Assembly (NCBI GenBank): GCA_015056575.1
Contig: SVGA01000001.1
Span: 1-64,000, forward strand
Direction of reading: 5' to 3'
From: Butyrivibrio sp.
GTDB taxonomy: Bacteria > Bacillota > Clostridia > Lachnospirales > Lachnospiraceae
DNA: 64,000 nt
Shown here: piece by piece, positions 17,070 to 27,024 of the stretch
Layout of the letters: each line of letters opens with the position of its first letter
Position numbering within the stretch: position 1 is the first letter of the stretch
The notes under the pieces: generated by a model
Databases searched by the model: none
What the model was told of the DNA's origin: nothing
The model's input: the letters and a program-made list of their open reading frames with translations, nothing else
Position numbers and translations under genes: made by a program

Positions 17070-18314
17070 TTGAAAAAAGGTTTTGCCGGCAGGATTTCAA
17101 GGGACTTTATACTAAGTATACTGGCAATCGTAATATATAACGGTGTCCTTCAGCTTGTGATCTACCCCGGGCTTAATGCCCGGATGGGAGCAGAAGCTTT
17201 TGGCACCGTTCTTTATTATATTTCCGCGGTGTCCATCATGGGCGCGGGATTCGGAACATCTGCTAGCTATTCCAGGATTGTGGCAAGAAAAGAGAGAGTA
17301 GAGGCCAACGGAGATTACAATGCTTTTCTGGGTATTGTGGCGATTATCTGTGTGCCTGTGAGCGCCGGGATAGCTGTACTTGTAAGTGGACTTGTACAAG
17401 GATCGTCAGAAAACTCAGGATTTATTGGTACTACTGCCGGTTTGTTTGTACTGATGGTCTTAACAGTGATTCGGTACTATTGTGATGTTGAGTACCGAAT
17501 GAACATAAGATTTGCAGACTACTTCCTGTTTTTCACTTTTGTGGCAGCAGGTTATGTTCTGGGACTTTTCATATTCGATAGATTCGGTGGATGGCTTTTT
17601 GTTCTGCTTTTAGGCGAGGCATTTGGTATCATCTACACTATCATCCGCGGATCCGTACTAAGACCACCCTTTTTTGAACGTTCTACGGCCTTTGATGCCA
17701 ATTTAAAGGCTGTATTCTATATTTCCTTTGGTAATCTCATATCAGCCCTGATTTTAAACGCTGACAGGATTTTTCTGCGGATCTTTACCGGAGCAGAGGA
17801 GGTGACCATTTATTATGTGGCAGGCCTTCTCGGAAAGATTGTGGCTCTTGTTACTACGCCTTTAAACGGTATGATCATCAGCTATCTTGCCGGATATAAA
17901 ATAAGGCTGGATAAAAGGAAGTTCCTTCTATCCAGCACTTTGCTTCTTGTTGTCACCGCAGTTCTTACTGCTGTTTGTACCGCGGCATCCTATGTTTTTG
18001 TTAAGCTAATGTACCCGGATGTATATGCCCAGGCAAAGGAGTATTTTCTTGTTGCTGCCCTGGGGCAGCTGTTGTACTTCCTGTCCGGGACTCTTATGGT
18101 CGTGGTCCTGAGTTTCTCTGATGAGAAACTTCAGATGATCATAAACTGCATCTATGCAGCGGCCTTTGCCTTGGTGGTGATTCCTATGTCTGTAAATATG
18201 GGAATTTCCGGTATGGCATACGGTCTTGTTATGGTCAATTTCTTGAGATTCCTCGTTACATTTATCCTGGGGTTTTATCAGTTATCCCAGGAAAGTGCTT
18301 CTTCTGAAGGCTGA
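17070..18314 (+). CDS. Polysaccharide flippase, Wzx-like (MOP superfamily)
   Basis: The 414-aa polytopic protein starts with TTG after AGGAGAGAGG. It begins with a helix plus RMGAEAFGTVLYYISAVSIMG, which resembles the first pair of helices in Wzx/MATE-type exporters. About 12 hydrophobic segments are spread over the length, with the IFTGAEEVTIYYVAGLLGK segment typical of the second half. It probably translocates a lipid-linked glycan made by the upstream genes. Its 3' end overlaps the convergent lipoprotein gene by 37 bases. Confidence 0.75.
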   Translation: MKKGFAGRISRDFILSILAIVIYNGVLQLVIYPGLNARMGAEAFGTVLYYISAVSIMGAGFGTSASYSRIVARKERVEANGDYNAFLGIVAIICVPVSAGIAVLVSGLVQGSSENSGFIGTTAGLFVLMVLTVIRYYCDVEYRMNIRFADYFLFFTFVAAGYVLGLFIFDRFGGWLFVLLLGEAFGIIYTIIRGSVLRPPFFERSTAFDANLKAVFYISFGNLISALILNADRIFLRIFTGAEEVTIYYVAGLLGKIVALVTTPLNGMIISYLAGYKIRLDKRKFLLSSTLLLVVTAVLTAVCTAASYVFVKLMYPDVYAQAKEYFLVAALGQLLYFLSGTLMVVVLSFSDEKLQMIINCIYAAAFALVVIPMSVNMGISGMAYGLVMVNFLRFLVTFILGFYQLSQESASSEG

Positions 18315-19498
18315 GCCAGAGGAAATTCTCCCTTTATATACTTGGCCCATGACTCGGGATAGTATTCCTTCATCATGCCTTCGTCGTATCTGTAGTATTC
18401 CTCGGTATCGTACTCGGCTATTTTGATAAAGTCTGTCTCCAGATAAGCGTAGGGCTCATTGTGCTCATGGAAATTTACGTAATGAGCAAAAACACGCCCG
18501 AATATCTGTCTTCCTTTAAGAGTTAAATGAACACCGTCCATGAGATACTGATCAGATGTATCAAGGTAAAGATCTGTATGTGTTCTGAACATGGTATCTA
18601 TTGCAATGACTTGAGTGTCTTCGGCAACATTCTGTGATTTCTTGGCGTAGTCTGCAAGGGTTCCTATTCCGTTGCTGACAATGTAAGAATCACCAATATA
18701 ACTACCTTCAGGACTTTTGTATATGCTATAGAATGGAGACACAATAAAAATCGTAGCCTGAGGGCTTATTGCCTTAAGTTTTTCTACTCCGGCCTTGAGA
18801 GCACCGTAGTAGGTGTGAATCTGGTCGGGATCATGCAGGTCAATATCAAGTCTTACGTTGCTGAAGAAGTCGTTGGCACCATATTCGATGAAATAGTAAT
18901 CAACCTTGGAAGGAACAATACTGTTCATGGTGTTGAGGACTTCGTGATTGTCAGCAAGAATGGTATTTCTATCCGCTTCTCCTGCCAATGCATAAGCCAT
19001 TCCTACAAAGCAGTTACTGGTAACCTTATCGGGAGTGGTAAGGTTTGTAGATGCCTCCAAAGATGCAGTTGAACCGCCTATTCCAAGATTATATACCACT
19101 GAATTTGGTACTCTTGTGGCAATCATGTCCGCAATGCTGGATCCGTCGCTTCTGCCGTTGGCAAACTGGCTGTCTCCGAAGAATACCATTTCCACTTTGT
19201 CAACTTCTTCTGCTGTTTCTTCACCGGCAGTCTCTTCTGCGGGCTCCTCTTTAACTATAGTTGAGCTCTCGGCTGAAGATGAGATTTCCTCAAGAAGTGG
19301 CTCAAACAGATTCTCGATAACCACTATGGAAGAATCGGTGGCGGCAGCTTCCTCTGTGGTTTCTTCGGCAGCAGCCACATCATCATTGACATATTCCGTA
19401 GCGGTCTGAGTATCCTTGTCGGCATCCAGTGAACATCCACTAATTATCAGCGTTGTGGACAGCAATATTGTTGTTATAAGTTTCAATTTCTTTTTCAT
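18278..19498 (-). CDS. SGNH/GDSL hydrolase lipoprotein
   Basis: The start is moved to the ATG at 19498, which follows GAGGAG by seven bases and begins a classic lipoprotein signal ending LIISGC (lipobox Cys at about residue 22). An acidic Glu/Thr/Ala/Ser linker follows. The hydrolase domain has all blocks: FFGDSQF (block I Ser), NLGIGGST, EYGANDFF and DGVHLT (Asp/His). It is likely a cell-surface esterase, perhaps removing acyl groups from wall glycans. A paralogue with lost catalytic residues is encoded at 33526. Confidence 0.85.
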   Translation of the reverse strand: MKKKLKLITTILLSTTLIISGCSLDADKDTQTATEYVNDDVAAAEETTEEAAATDSSIVVIENLFEPLLEEISSSAESSTIVKEEPAEETAGEETAEEVDKVEMVFFGDSQFANGRSDGSSIADMIATRVPNSVVYNLGIGGSTASLEASTNLTTPDKVTSNCFVGMAYALAGEADRNTILADNHEVLNTMNSIVPSKVDYYFIEYGANDFFSNVRLDIDLHDPDQIHTYYGALKAGVEKLKAISPQATIFIVSPFYSIYKSPEGSYIGDSYIVSNGIGTLADYAKKSQNVAEDTQVIAIDTMFRTHTDLYLDTSDQYLMDGVHLTLKGRQIFGRVFAHYVNFHEHNEPYAYLETDFIKIAEYDTEEYYRYDEGMMKEYYPESWAKYIKGEFPLAQPSEEALSWDN

Positions 19499-19529
19499 AG
19501 ATTTCTCCTCGCTTTTCCAAAACACATTC

Positions 19530-19556
19530 TAACACCAAAAAAGAATTTTGGTGTTA
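19530..19556. promoter_or_regulatory. Perfect 11-bp palindrome upstream of the lipoprotein gene
   Basis: TAACACCAAAA and TTTTGGTGTTA flank a 5-base loop. The element is 31 bases upstream of the lipoprotein start and 88 bases after the stop of the upstream minus-strand gene. No long U-run follows, so operator, attenuator and weak terminator are all possible. Confidence 0.5.
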
Positions 19557-19570
19557 ATTCTGTAGAAAAA

Positions 19571-19610
19571 TTAAGAAACAAAAGAATAATCTTAAGAAAA
19601 TCTTAAGAAA
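19571..19610. promoter_or_regulatory. Three TTAAGAAA half-sites in helical phase
   Basis: TTAAGAAA starts at 19571, 19592 and 19603, with spacings of 21 and 11 bases. The last two are perfect 11-base tandem copies of ATCTTAAGAAA. Direct repeats one turn apart are typical of OmpR/PhoB-type response regulators. They lie 70-110 bases upstream of the lipoprotein start. Confidence 0.45.
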
Positions 19611-19643
19611 TGTTCGGATCAGCGACAACATAATATTGCTATA

Positions 19644-22600
19644 TCAATAACTCTTTTTCTTTATCTTAAACGTGAGCACTTTCGTGCCACCGTAAGTTCC
19701 AAGGCCTCTGACAGTAATTTTTCCGGTGCCGGAATTAACGTTTGCGGTGTAGCCGATGATCATATAGTTATCTGCCGGGGCGATCTCACCTGTCCCCGCC
19801 TTGGCGTTCCTGGCTGAGGGATAGGCGTGGACATTGACGCCTGCCTGGGGCTCTATGGAGCGGCCTGTGTAGGTGATGACTTTCTCGGGATCCACAACGA
19901 AAGTGAGTTTACTTATGGCTTTCTCAAAAACCCGGTAGGATCTTGTTATAGAGGAGCCGGCGTAGTCCCCTTTTCCGATGGCGGTCACGTAGACTGTGGT
20001 TCTGGCGGCAGGCACAGGGGCGGTAGTCATTCCTTCGTAGGCAAAGATCAGGTTCTTTTCGTAATCTTTGCCGGATGTGAGGGCTTTGCCGTTAGTGTCA
20101 AGGAGCTTCACTGACGACTTCCATCCACTGCCTTTGGATACAGCTGCTTTGTCGGTGAGCACCATGGTTGCCTTTTTGAGGTCCCCCGGCGTCACGGAAA
20201 TGCTTAAGGTCTCGGACTTGTAGCCTTTAAAGGCACCTTTGCCAACAATCCGGAACTGCATGATTCCGGGCTTTCGATCACTCTTGTCAAGGATGACAAC
20301 AGAGTAATCCGTTTTGCTGCTAAGTACATATTCGGAAGCAGTGTTTTTTCCATAGGTTACGGTAACATTGGGCTTGGCACCGCCTTTGGTAAAAGACATT
20401 TCTTCCGGATGCTCCTCTGTTATGTCCAAGGTACAGGGTATGATCTTGAAACTCTTTGAAAGGCTTCCTGCATATCTTCCAAGGCCGGTTACGGTCATCC
20501 TGGCTGTACCGACTTTGGTGTTTCCGGAATAGGTTAACTTATAGTCTGTATCTTCAGTCAGGACTTCATCGTCCCACTTAAGGGATATTTCTTGTTCCAT
20601 ACCTCCCCCGGTCGTAGCTTTTACGTGATCAAATACCATGGAATCCGTAAATCCAATGATGGAGGCATCCTTGATACTTCTGTCAGCATATGTGGTGATG
20701 TTTACTGTCTTGTAACCAAAGACATTGTTTTTGTGCCCTTCTTCGGTTGCAGCTATGGTCACAGCTGCCTTGCCGGGCTTATCCGGAAGATCAGAGGTTA
20801 TCTCATAATATGCCGGAGCTATTTCTTTGCCCCCAAGTTTAACCACGATCTTCAGATCTTCAGGGGTAAGTGAGCCTTTGAAGAAAATCTTCTTTGATGA
20901 AGTATCTGAAGGACCGATGGTGACAGAAGCCTTGCCAAGGCTTTGGCTTGCCTCAACGATCCTGAATGTACCAGTTCTGACGCCTGCGAAATTACCCTTG
21001 CCTTTTATTGTAATGACGGGCAGATCATCACCACTGGGACCTGTATACTTTTCGGCTTCATCGTTATATTCACAGGTGAAATCCTTCTTGTTTACCAGTT
21101 TTTTACCTTTAAAGTACAGTTCCGGAACGGGCTTCTGAGCCTTCTTATTGTAGGTGACAGTCAGTTGACCGCTCTCTGTAACTTTGCTGCCATTTATATC
21201 CACAGGAGTGATAGCAAAATAGTAGGTCTTTTTACCCTGAAGATTTCCTTTGAGTGTAACCGTCATCTGAGGCGCCTTGGAGGAATCTGCCGGAGCCGCA
21301 TTTATATTGTACCTGTATGAGACGGTGTAATCTGTCTTCTCCTTGAGCAGGCGCTTGCCATAGTACAGCCTGATTCCGGGCTGGGTTATCTTTGCTCCCG
21401 TATACTCAATTTCTGTATCAAAGCTCTGACGCGCAAGCCAGATGCCGTCAATGTTTTCGTCCTCAAAAGGAGTATCTCCCAAGACAACATCTGAGGCGTA
21501 AACAGTTACTGTACAGTCAGCAGAGGTAAGACCATCGGATGATGCAGTGATCACGGCTGTTCCGGCAGCTATGGCAGTCACATTGCCACTATTGTCTACT
21601 GTTGCAACATCGGTATTATCAGATGTAAATGAGACAACTGCACCTTCCTCGGTTCCTTCGGGAAGAATGGCTGCAGTCAGCCCATAGCTTTCATCCTCAT
21701 ACAGCTCTAGAGTATCTCTGCTTAAAGAGATCGCATCTGCATAAATCCCGGTAGTGACTTCAAAGCTCTTAACTATCGGAGTGGGGGCATTGTTATTCGT
21801 GCAGGTGATTGTTGCAGTTCCTTTGCCGATGTAGCTGACGAGGGAGGAGGACTCATCTATTGCTGTGATCCGTGCAACAGTCGGGTTTGAGCTCTCCCAG
21901 ATAATGGAATTGTCGTAGGCATCGGCAGGGAAAACATCGCAGATATACTTGGTTGAAGCTCCAAGCTGCATCTTATTAAGCTCTTTTCCCGAAAGATCTT
22001 CTTCATCACCTTCTGCGTGAATGGTAAAGTCTTCAGTGGGCTTGGCGATGACGACCTTTACATCTTTCCGGAACTTGCCGTTTTCTGTAGAGACGCTAAG
22101 CGTGGCTTCGCCGTTTTCGGCAGCAACCCTGTTTAAAGTAACAGTGGCAACGCCGCTTTTGCCAGTTATGGTAACTTCCCCGGATCCTGTCTTCGTACCT
22201 TCGGAAACAGTGAACACTGAGGTATCGGAGGAGGCGAAGGTGACTCCTTTGTCCGAAGTATAAAGAGGTGTCAGAGTGGCCGTCAGCTGCGAGGAATTCT
22301 CAGTTGTGAAAAGGCGCTTCTCAGCCGCCTCTGTGGCTATTGCCTTGACCGGTGCATTAACCTCTACTTCACATGTCTTGGAAAAAGAGCCGGCGGTTGC
22401 CGTTATCGTCGCTGTTCCACCCGAAACTGCGGTGACAAGGCCCTTGTCATTGACTGTAGCCACATTTGGGTCAGAGCTGGTGTAAACCACATCGATGCTT
22501 CCCTCGGCGTCCGCAGGTACGATCGAAGTGGAAAGCTGAAGTGTGGGCGGCTTGGTGCCTGTGTAATTGAGAGTGGCCGACTCTTTATTTAACTTGATAT

Positions 22601-24221
22601 CGGTGATCGGAACCTTGACGTTAAGGGTAATACTTGCAGTAACGGTTGGCTTTGCTGCGTTTGAAGTTTTGGCAGTGGCTGTGATAACGGTCTGTCCGGC
22701 CTTGAGCAAAGTGAAGGCACCGCTTGAATTTACGGTGGCGACTTTGGTGTTGCTGCTCTTCCAGGTCACAGCTTTTTTGTCTGTGGCATCATCGGGAAGA
22801 TATTCTACGGATATGGTTCCGGTTTTGACTTCGTCCCTTATGAGCTCATAGGTGTTGTCGTTTAAAATGCCGTCAGCAATGGCACTGCAGGTCAGGCTTA
22901 GGCCATCCAGAGGAACTGTTACGGTGATTTCCTTGGAAGCGGTCTTGGAGGCAATGTTCGATTGTATGTTGACTTTACCGCCTTTGATACCGGTTACAAC
23001 GCCGTCTTCCACTGCGGCGATGGAGTTATCGGAGGTGGTCCATTCAAAGCCTCGGCCCTCTCCGCCCGGGGCAACATATGCAGGCGTAATGTTGCCGTAG
23101 CGAGAGGGATATGAGATTTTGCCCGTGAGATTGTAAGTGGCTGTTGCACCCTTGGCAACTTCATCCGGGCCGGAAAGATTGGCACTTGAAATATACCCGG
23201 GAGAGACTCTGAGAGTCTGGGTGGTTTTTCCGGTGGAGTTATCCTTGGTTTCGTCTATATCGTCGGTGATAGGATTTCCGCCAAGCTGCAGAGCAACAGT
23301 AAACCATCCGTTTGGAGTGCAGCTCATCTGACATCCGGCTACGCCGACATATTCATACTTCGGATTGATGATACTGGTGTAATGGCCGGTGACTCCGTGA
23401 GATTCTCCGCGCAGTTCCTTGAGATACTCGGATTTTTCTTCGTAGAACTGGTTGATTCCATAGGTTATTCCGGAGCTGTTGTGATTATTGTTCCATGCCA
23501 GGTCTTCGGCTACAGAGTAAAAGGGGGATTTATACCCTATATACTCATAAATGCTGCCCCCGTAAAGATTGTTATGATACATGGTGATTCCGGCTTCCAT
23601 GGCTCTTTTCCTGGCGGAGGCTTCAATCTTCGCTGACCATTTGAGGGGAACGTAGCTCGTGGCCAAGCCTTCATCGAAGGCTTCTTTTCTGATCTTGTTG
23701 AGCTGGTTGAGGATCGTATCCGCAGGCAGAGTGTAGTAGGTTCCTGTGATGTCTACGTAGACATCATCGTCACTGGCACCGTAAAGCGGCGGATTACCTT
23801 CAGAGTAATCTTCGAAGGACGGTTCATCGTCAACCATTCCTTCAAAGCCTTCGGGGAAGACGATGGCCGGAATAGTCGGAGAACTGTCTGCATCTGATGA
23901 ACCTTCAATTGTGGTAGAAGAGGATTCTTCCTGAAGCTCAGTGTCGGTTTCTTCAGGGAATTCACTGTACTCCCCGGTATTGCTATAAGAGGCGTCTTCG
24001 GGAAGAACTTCTTCAGTGGAGGATCCGTCAGCGCTTGGTTGCTCAGATGAGTATGTAGACTTTTCGGCTGCCGCTTCTTCTTTCTCTTCCGATTCTGCTT
24101 GACCTGTAATTTCAAGTGAGGCTTCTTCTTCGCCGGCGAATGAAACCATGCCTGTTGATGTGAATGACATGGTCAGAGTCAATACACTGCACAGTATTTT
24201 ACTGATTACTTTATTCCTCAT
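19644..24221 (-). CDS. Large secreted CAP-domain protein with BIG2 and Ig-like repeats
   Basis: The 1525-aa product has a signal peptide (1-29, cut near VSFAG). An acidic Ser/Glu-rich spacer covers about 30-155. A CAP/SCP domain (about 160-316) has GVTGHYTSIINPKYEYVG. About six BIG2 domains follow to about residue 910 (WKSSNTKVATV, AGQTVITATA type). The last 600 residues are another set of beta-repeats of about 80-90 residues (GNLQGKKTYYFAITPVD, GLGRYAGSLSKSFKIIPC), possibly cell-wall-binding. No sortase motif or membrane anchor is seen. CAP domains in bacteria are poorly understood. The role is surface or secreted adhesion or an enzyme; it cannot be fixed. ATG follows AAGGAGAA. Confidence 0.85.
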   Translation of the reverse strand: MRNKVISKILCSVLTLTMSFTSTGMVSFAGEEEASLEITGQAESEEKEEAAAEKSTYSSEQPSADGSSTEEVLPEDASYSNTGEYSEFPEETDTELQEESSSTTIEGSSDADSSPTIPAIVFPEGFEGMVDDEPSFEDYSEGNPPLYGASDDDVYVDITGTYYTLPADTILNQLNKIRKEAFDEGLATSYVPLKWSAKIEASARKRAMEAGITMYHNNLYGGSIYEYIGYKSPFYSVAEDLAWNNNHNSSGITYGINQFYEEKSEYLKELRGESHGVTGHYTSIINPKYEYVGVAGCQMSCTPNGWFTVALQLGGNPITDDIDETKDNSTGKTTQTLRVSPGYISSANLSGPDEVAKGATATYNLTGKISYPSRYGNITPAYVAPGGEGRGFEWTTSDNSIAAVEDGVVTGIKGGKVNIQSNIASKTASKEITVTVPLDGLSLTCSAIADGILNDNTYELIRDEVKTGTISVEYLPDDATDKKAVTWKSSNTKVATVNSSGAFTLLKAGQTVITATAKTSNAAKPTVTASITLNVKVPITDIKLNKESATLNYTGTKPPTLQLSTSIVPADAEGSIDVVYTSSDPNVATVNDKGLVTAVSGGTATITATAGSFSKTCEVEVNAPVKAIATEAAEKRLFTTENSSQLTATLTPLYTSDKGVTFASSDTSVFTVSEGTKTGSGEVTITGKSGVATVTLNRVAAENGEATLSVSTENGKFRKDVKVVIAKPTEDFTIHAEGDEEDLSGKELNKMQLGASTKYICDVFPADAYDNSIIWESSNPTVARITAIDESSSLVSYIGKGTATITCTNNNAPTPIVKSFEVTTGIYADAISLSRDTLELYEDESYGLTAAILPEGTEEGAVVSFTSDNTDVATVDNSGNVTAIAAGTAVITASSDGLTSADCTVTVYASDVVLGDTPFEDENIDGIWLARQSFDTEIEYTGAKITQPGIRLYYGKRLLKEKTDYTVSYRYNINAAPADSSKAPQMTVTLKGNLQGKKTYYFAITPVDINGSKVTESGQLTVTYNKKAQKPVPELYFKGKKLVNKKDFTCEYNDEAEKYTGPSGDDLPVITIKGKGNFAGVRTGTFRIVEASQSLGKASVTIGPSDTSSKKIFFKGSLTPEDLKIVVKLGGKEIAPAYYEITSDLPDKPGKAAVTIAATEEGHKNNVFGYKTVNITTYADRSIKDASIIGFTDSMVFDHVKATTGGGMEQEISLKWDDEVLTEDTDYKLTYSGNTKVGTARMTVTGLGRYAGSLSKSFKIIPCTLDITEEHPEEMSFTKGGAKPNVTVTYGKNTASEYVLSSKTDYSVVILDKSDRKPGIMQFRIVGKGAFKGYKSETLSISVTPGDLKKATMVLTDKAAVSKGSGWKSSVKLLDTNGKALTSGKDYEKNLIFAYEGMTTAPVPAARTTVYVTAIGKGDYAGSSITRSYRVFEKAISKLTFVVDPEKVITYTGRSIEPQAGVNVHAYPSARNAKAGTGEIAPADNYMIIGYTANVNSGTGKITVRGLGTYGGTKVLTFKIKKKSY

Positions 24222-24261
24222 TGGCAGTTCTCCTTATAATTACTGATATATATGTACAAAG

Positions 24262-24292
24262 ATTATACACCATGTCGGCGATACTCTCACAA
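24262..24292 (-). promoter_or_regulatory. Promoter of the CAP/BIG2 gene
   Basis: On the minus strand a perfect TATAAT (24262-24267) lies 40 bases before the start codon. The best -35 is TTGTGA with a long 19-base spacer, so the -10 is firm and the -35 uncertain. Confidence 0.55.
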
Positions 24293-24316
24293 CACACTCC
24301 ATCTGCCCGCAAACTG

Positions 24317-24345
24317 TTGAAGAAAACGGCGCTGTGGGGTATACT
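24317..24345 (+). promoter_or_regulatory. Promoter of the FAD oxidoreductase operon
   Basis: TTGAAG, 17-base spacer, TATACT, placed 42 bases upstream of the ATG at 24388. It is divergent to the CAP/BIG2 promoter in a 166-base intergenic region. Confidence 0.75.
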
Positions 24346-24387
24346 ACTTATGTTGTGTAAAATATTATTTTTAGGAAGGTATTCCGT

Positions 24388-25971
24388 ATGAAAAAAGCGC
24401 TTATTATCGGAGCAGGCCCTGCGGGACTTACTGCTGCGTATGAGCTTCTGACCAAATCTAAGGATTATCAGGTAATTGTATTTGAGGAGTCTGACAAGTT
24501 CGGCGGCATTTCCAGAACAGTTGAGTACAAGGGCAACCGCATGGATATGGGTGGCCACAGGTTCTTTTCCAAGGTGCCTGAGGTAAATGAGTGGTGGGAG
24601 AATATGCTCCCTCAGCAGGGTGCACCCACTTATGATGATATCGTTCTTGACCGTCCCATGAAGATGAAGAAGGGCGGCCCTGATCCGGAGAAGACTGACA
24701 GGGTTATGCTCAGGCGTAACCGAGTTTCACGTATCTTTTTTGACAGGAAGTTCTATGATTATCCCATTTCACTGAAGGTTGAGACCTTCAAGAACATGGG
24801 CTTTGCCAAGACAATGGCTTGTGGATTTTCATATCTTCACGCCATGCTCTTTAAAAGGGAAGAGAAGTCCCTGGAGGATTTCTACGTAAACCGCTTTGGC
24901 AAGAAGCTTTATTCCATGTTCTTTGAGTATTATACTGAGAATCTTTGGGGCAGACACCCTTCCGAGATCGATCCTTCCTGGGGTGCTCAGCGAGTAAAAG
25001 GTGTATCGATCCTGGCAGTTCTTAAGAATGCCTTTAACAAGAAGCATGGCAAGACCGGTGGCAAGGTTGAAACTTCACTTATCGAGGAGTTCTCATATCC
25101 CAAGCTCGGACCCGGACAGCTGTGGGATGTTACCGCTGAAGAGATCAAGAAGCTTGGCGGCACCATCATAATGAATGCCAAGGTTGTAAAGGTTCGCAAG
25201 AATGGCAACCATATCAAGGGTGTTACCTATCTTCAGGATGGACAGGAGATCGATATCGACGGCGATGTAGTTATCAGCTCAATGCCTGTTAAGGACCTTG
25301 TTGCAGGCATGAACGATGTTCCTGCAGATCCCGCCAGGATTGCGGCAGGACTTCCTTACCGTGACTATATGACACTGGGCGTTCTTGTTCCCAAGCTCAA
25401 CCTTGTGAATAAGACCAATATCAAGACCATTGGCAATATCGTGCCCGACAACTGGGTTTACGTTCAGGACAGAACCGTTAAAATGGGACGTTTCCAGATT
25501 TACAACAACTGGTCACCTTACCTGGTTAAGGATATCAAGAACACTGTTTGGGTCGGACTTGAGTACTTCTGCTTCGAGGGCGATTCAATGTGGAACATGA
25601 CCGAGGATGAGTTTGCCAAGATGGCCATTGATGAGATGGTAACTCTTGATCTTATCAGCAATCCTTCGGAAGTTATTGATTATCATATGGAGCGTGTTAA
25701 GAAGGCATATCCTGCTTATTTCGATACCTATGATGAGATGGATAAGCTGGTTGAGTACCTCAACACCATTGACAACCTGTACTGTGTCGGGAGAAACGGC
25801 CAGCACAGATATAACAATATTGACCACTCCATGTGCACATCCTTCGAGACCGTCAAGAACATTCTTTCCGGAACTCAGGATCGCAGCAACATTTGGAACG
25901 TCAATACTGAGAAGGAATATCATGAGTCAGATGAATCCAAGGCCACAGAAGATGAGGTTGAGGTAGACTGA
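24388..25971 (+). CDS. FAD-dependent oxidoreductase, amine-oxidase/Glf-like
   Basis: An N-terminal Rossmann motif, [16 protein letters not shown] (5-20), is followed by FEESDKFGG (the acidic end of the FAD ribose-binding strand) and [10 protein letters not shown]. The 527 residues fit the protoporphyrinogen-oxidase-like group that also contains UDP-galactopyranose mutase. [18 protein letters not shown] near the C-terminus resembles the Glf/HpnE-type end. Given the glycan genes that follow, a sugar-nucleotide or lipid-carrier redox or mutase role is plausible, but the substrate is not shown by the sequence. Confidence 0.75.
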   Translation: MKKALIIGAGPAGLTAAYELLTKSKDYQVIVFEESDKFGGISRTVEYKGNRMDMGGHRFFSKVPEVNEWWENMLPQQGAPTYDDIVLDRPMKMKKGGPDPEKTDRVMLRRNRVSRIFFDRKFYDYPISLKVETFKNMGFAKTMACGFSYLHAMLFKREEKSLEDFYVNRFGKKLYSMFFEYYTENLWGRHPSEIDPSWGAQRVKGVSILAVLKNAFNKKHGKTGGKVETSLIEEFSYPKLGPGQLWDVTAEEIKKLGGTIIMNAKVVKVRKNGNHIKGVTYLQDGQEIDIDGDVVISSMPVKDLVAGMNDVPADPARIAAGLPYRDYMTLGVLVPKLNLVNKTNIKTIGNIVPDNWVYVQDRTVKMGRFQIYNNWSPYLVKDIKNTVWVGLEYFCFEGDSMWNMTEDEFAKMAIDEMVTLDLISNPSEVIDYHMERVKKAYPAYFDTYDEMDKLVEYLNTIDNLYCVGRNGQHRYNNIDHSMCTSFETVKNILSGTQDRSNIWNVNTEKEYHESDESKATEDEVEVD

Positions 25972-26006
25972 CCCCTGTGCCCATTGCGGCAATATATCAA
26001 ACAACC

Positions 26007-26040
26007 AAACTCGGAGCTACACACGGCTCCGAGTTTCTTT
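26007..26040 (+). terminator. Terminator-like hairpin after the FAD oxidoreductase
   Basis: A perfect 11-bp stem, AAACTCGGAGC (26007-26017) with GCTCCGAGTTT (26026-26036), is followed by CTTT. The T-run is short, so termination may be partial and let the downstream genes be read at a lower level. Confidence 0.7.
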
Positions 26041-26052
26041 AAAAGGGAGATC

Positions 26053-27012
26053 ATGAAGAAGATCAGTATTCTTATTCCCTGCTTTAATGAAGTGGAAAAT
26101 GTGGCGGCTATCGCCGGTGCTGTGGAAGAGGAACTCCAAAAGAACCTTCTCTCCTACGACTACGAGATAGTCTTTATTGATAATGCCTCCACCGACGGCA
26201 CAAGAGAGGAGATAGAAAAGCTCTGCGCTCAGAACCGCAGGATCAAGGCAATCTTTAACGTGACCAACTTTGGCCAGTTCAGCTCACCTTTTTACGGCAT
26301 GTGCCAGCTTGACGGAGACTGCGTTATCCCTGTCTGCGCCGACTTCCAGGACCCCGTGGAACTGATTCCTCTTCTGGTAAAAGAGTGGGAGAAGGGGCAC
26401 AGGATTGTGAGCGCCGTCAAGAAATCCAGCAGGGAGAATCCATTTATCTATTTCCTAAGGACCTGCTATTACAGGCTTATCAGAAATATGTCCAATGTAA
26501 GGATGATAGAGCATTTCATCGGCTTTGGGCTCTATGACAGGACCTTTATCGAGCTGCTTCGAAAGCTTAACGACCCGGTACCCTTTCTTAGAGGAATTGT
26601 AGCGGAGTACGGCGAGGGCTTCAATATGACCACTGTGGAATATCAGCAGCCAAAGAGAAGAGCCGGCAGAACTCACAACAATTTCTATACCCTGTATGAT
26701 GCGGCAATGCTCAGCATAACCTCTTACTCCAAGGTAGGGCTGCGTCTCTGCACCTTTGCAGGGTTCTTCTGCGCACTTATAGATATTATCGTAGCCATTG
26801 TGTATCTGGTGCTGAAACTGACCCACTGGTATAGCTTCCATGCCGGTTACGCACCCATGATCATCGGCCTGTTCCTGATTGGCGCTATACAGCTCTTTTT
26901 CATAGGGATCATGGGCGAATATATTTTGAACATAAACACCCGGGTCATAGCAAGACCTTTAGTGGTTGAAGAGAAACGTATAAATTTTGATAACGAAGAT
27001 AAGAATCAATAA
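26053..27012 (+). CDS. Family 2 glycosyltransferase, GtrB-like with C-terminal membrane helices
   Basis: The start is set at ATG 26053, preceded by AAAGGGAGA; the track's earlier start would run through the terminator hairpin. The GT-A domain opens ISILIPCFNEVENVAAI and has CADFQDP where the metal-binding motif is expected, and QPKRRAGRTH. Two hydrophobic helices lie in the last 80 residues. The fold and tail match undecaprenyl-phosphate glucosyl/galactosyl transferases of the GtrB/ArnC type. Confidence 0.85.
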   Translation: MKKISILIPCFNEVENVAAIAGAVEEELQKNLLSYDYEIVFIDNASTDGTREEIEKLCAQNRRIKAIFNVTNFGQFSSPFYGMCQLDGDCVIPVCADFQDPVELIPLLVKEWEKGHRIVSAVKKSSRENPFIYFLRTCYYRLIRNMSNVRMIEHFIGFGLYDRTFIELLRKLNDPVPFLRGIVAEYGEGFNMTTVEYQQPKRRAGRTHNNFYTLYDAAMLSITSYSKVGLRLCTFAGFFCALIDIIVAIVYLVLKLTHWYSFHAGYAPMIIGLFLIGAIQLFFIGIMGEYILNINTRVIARPLVVEEKRINFDNEDKNQ

Positions 27013-27024
27013 ACGGAGGAAACT

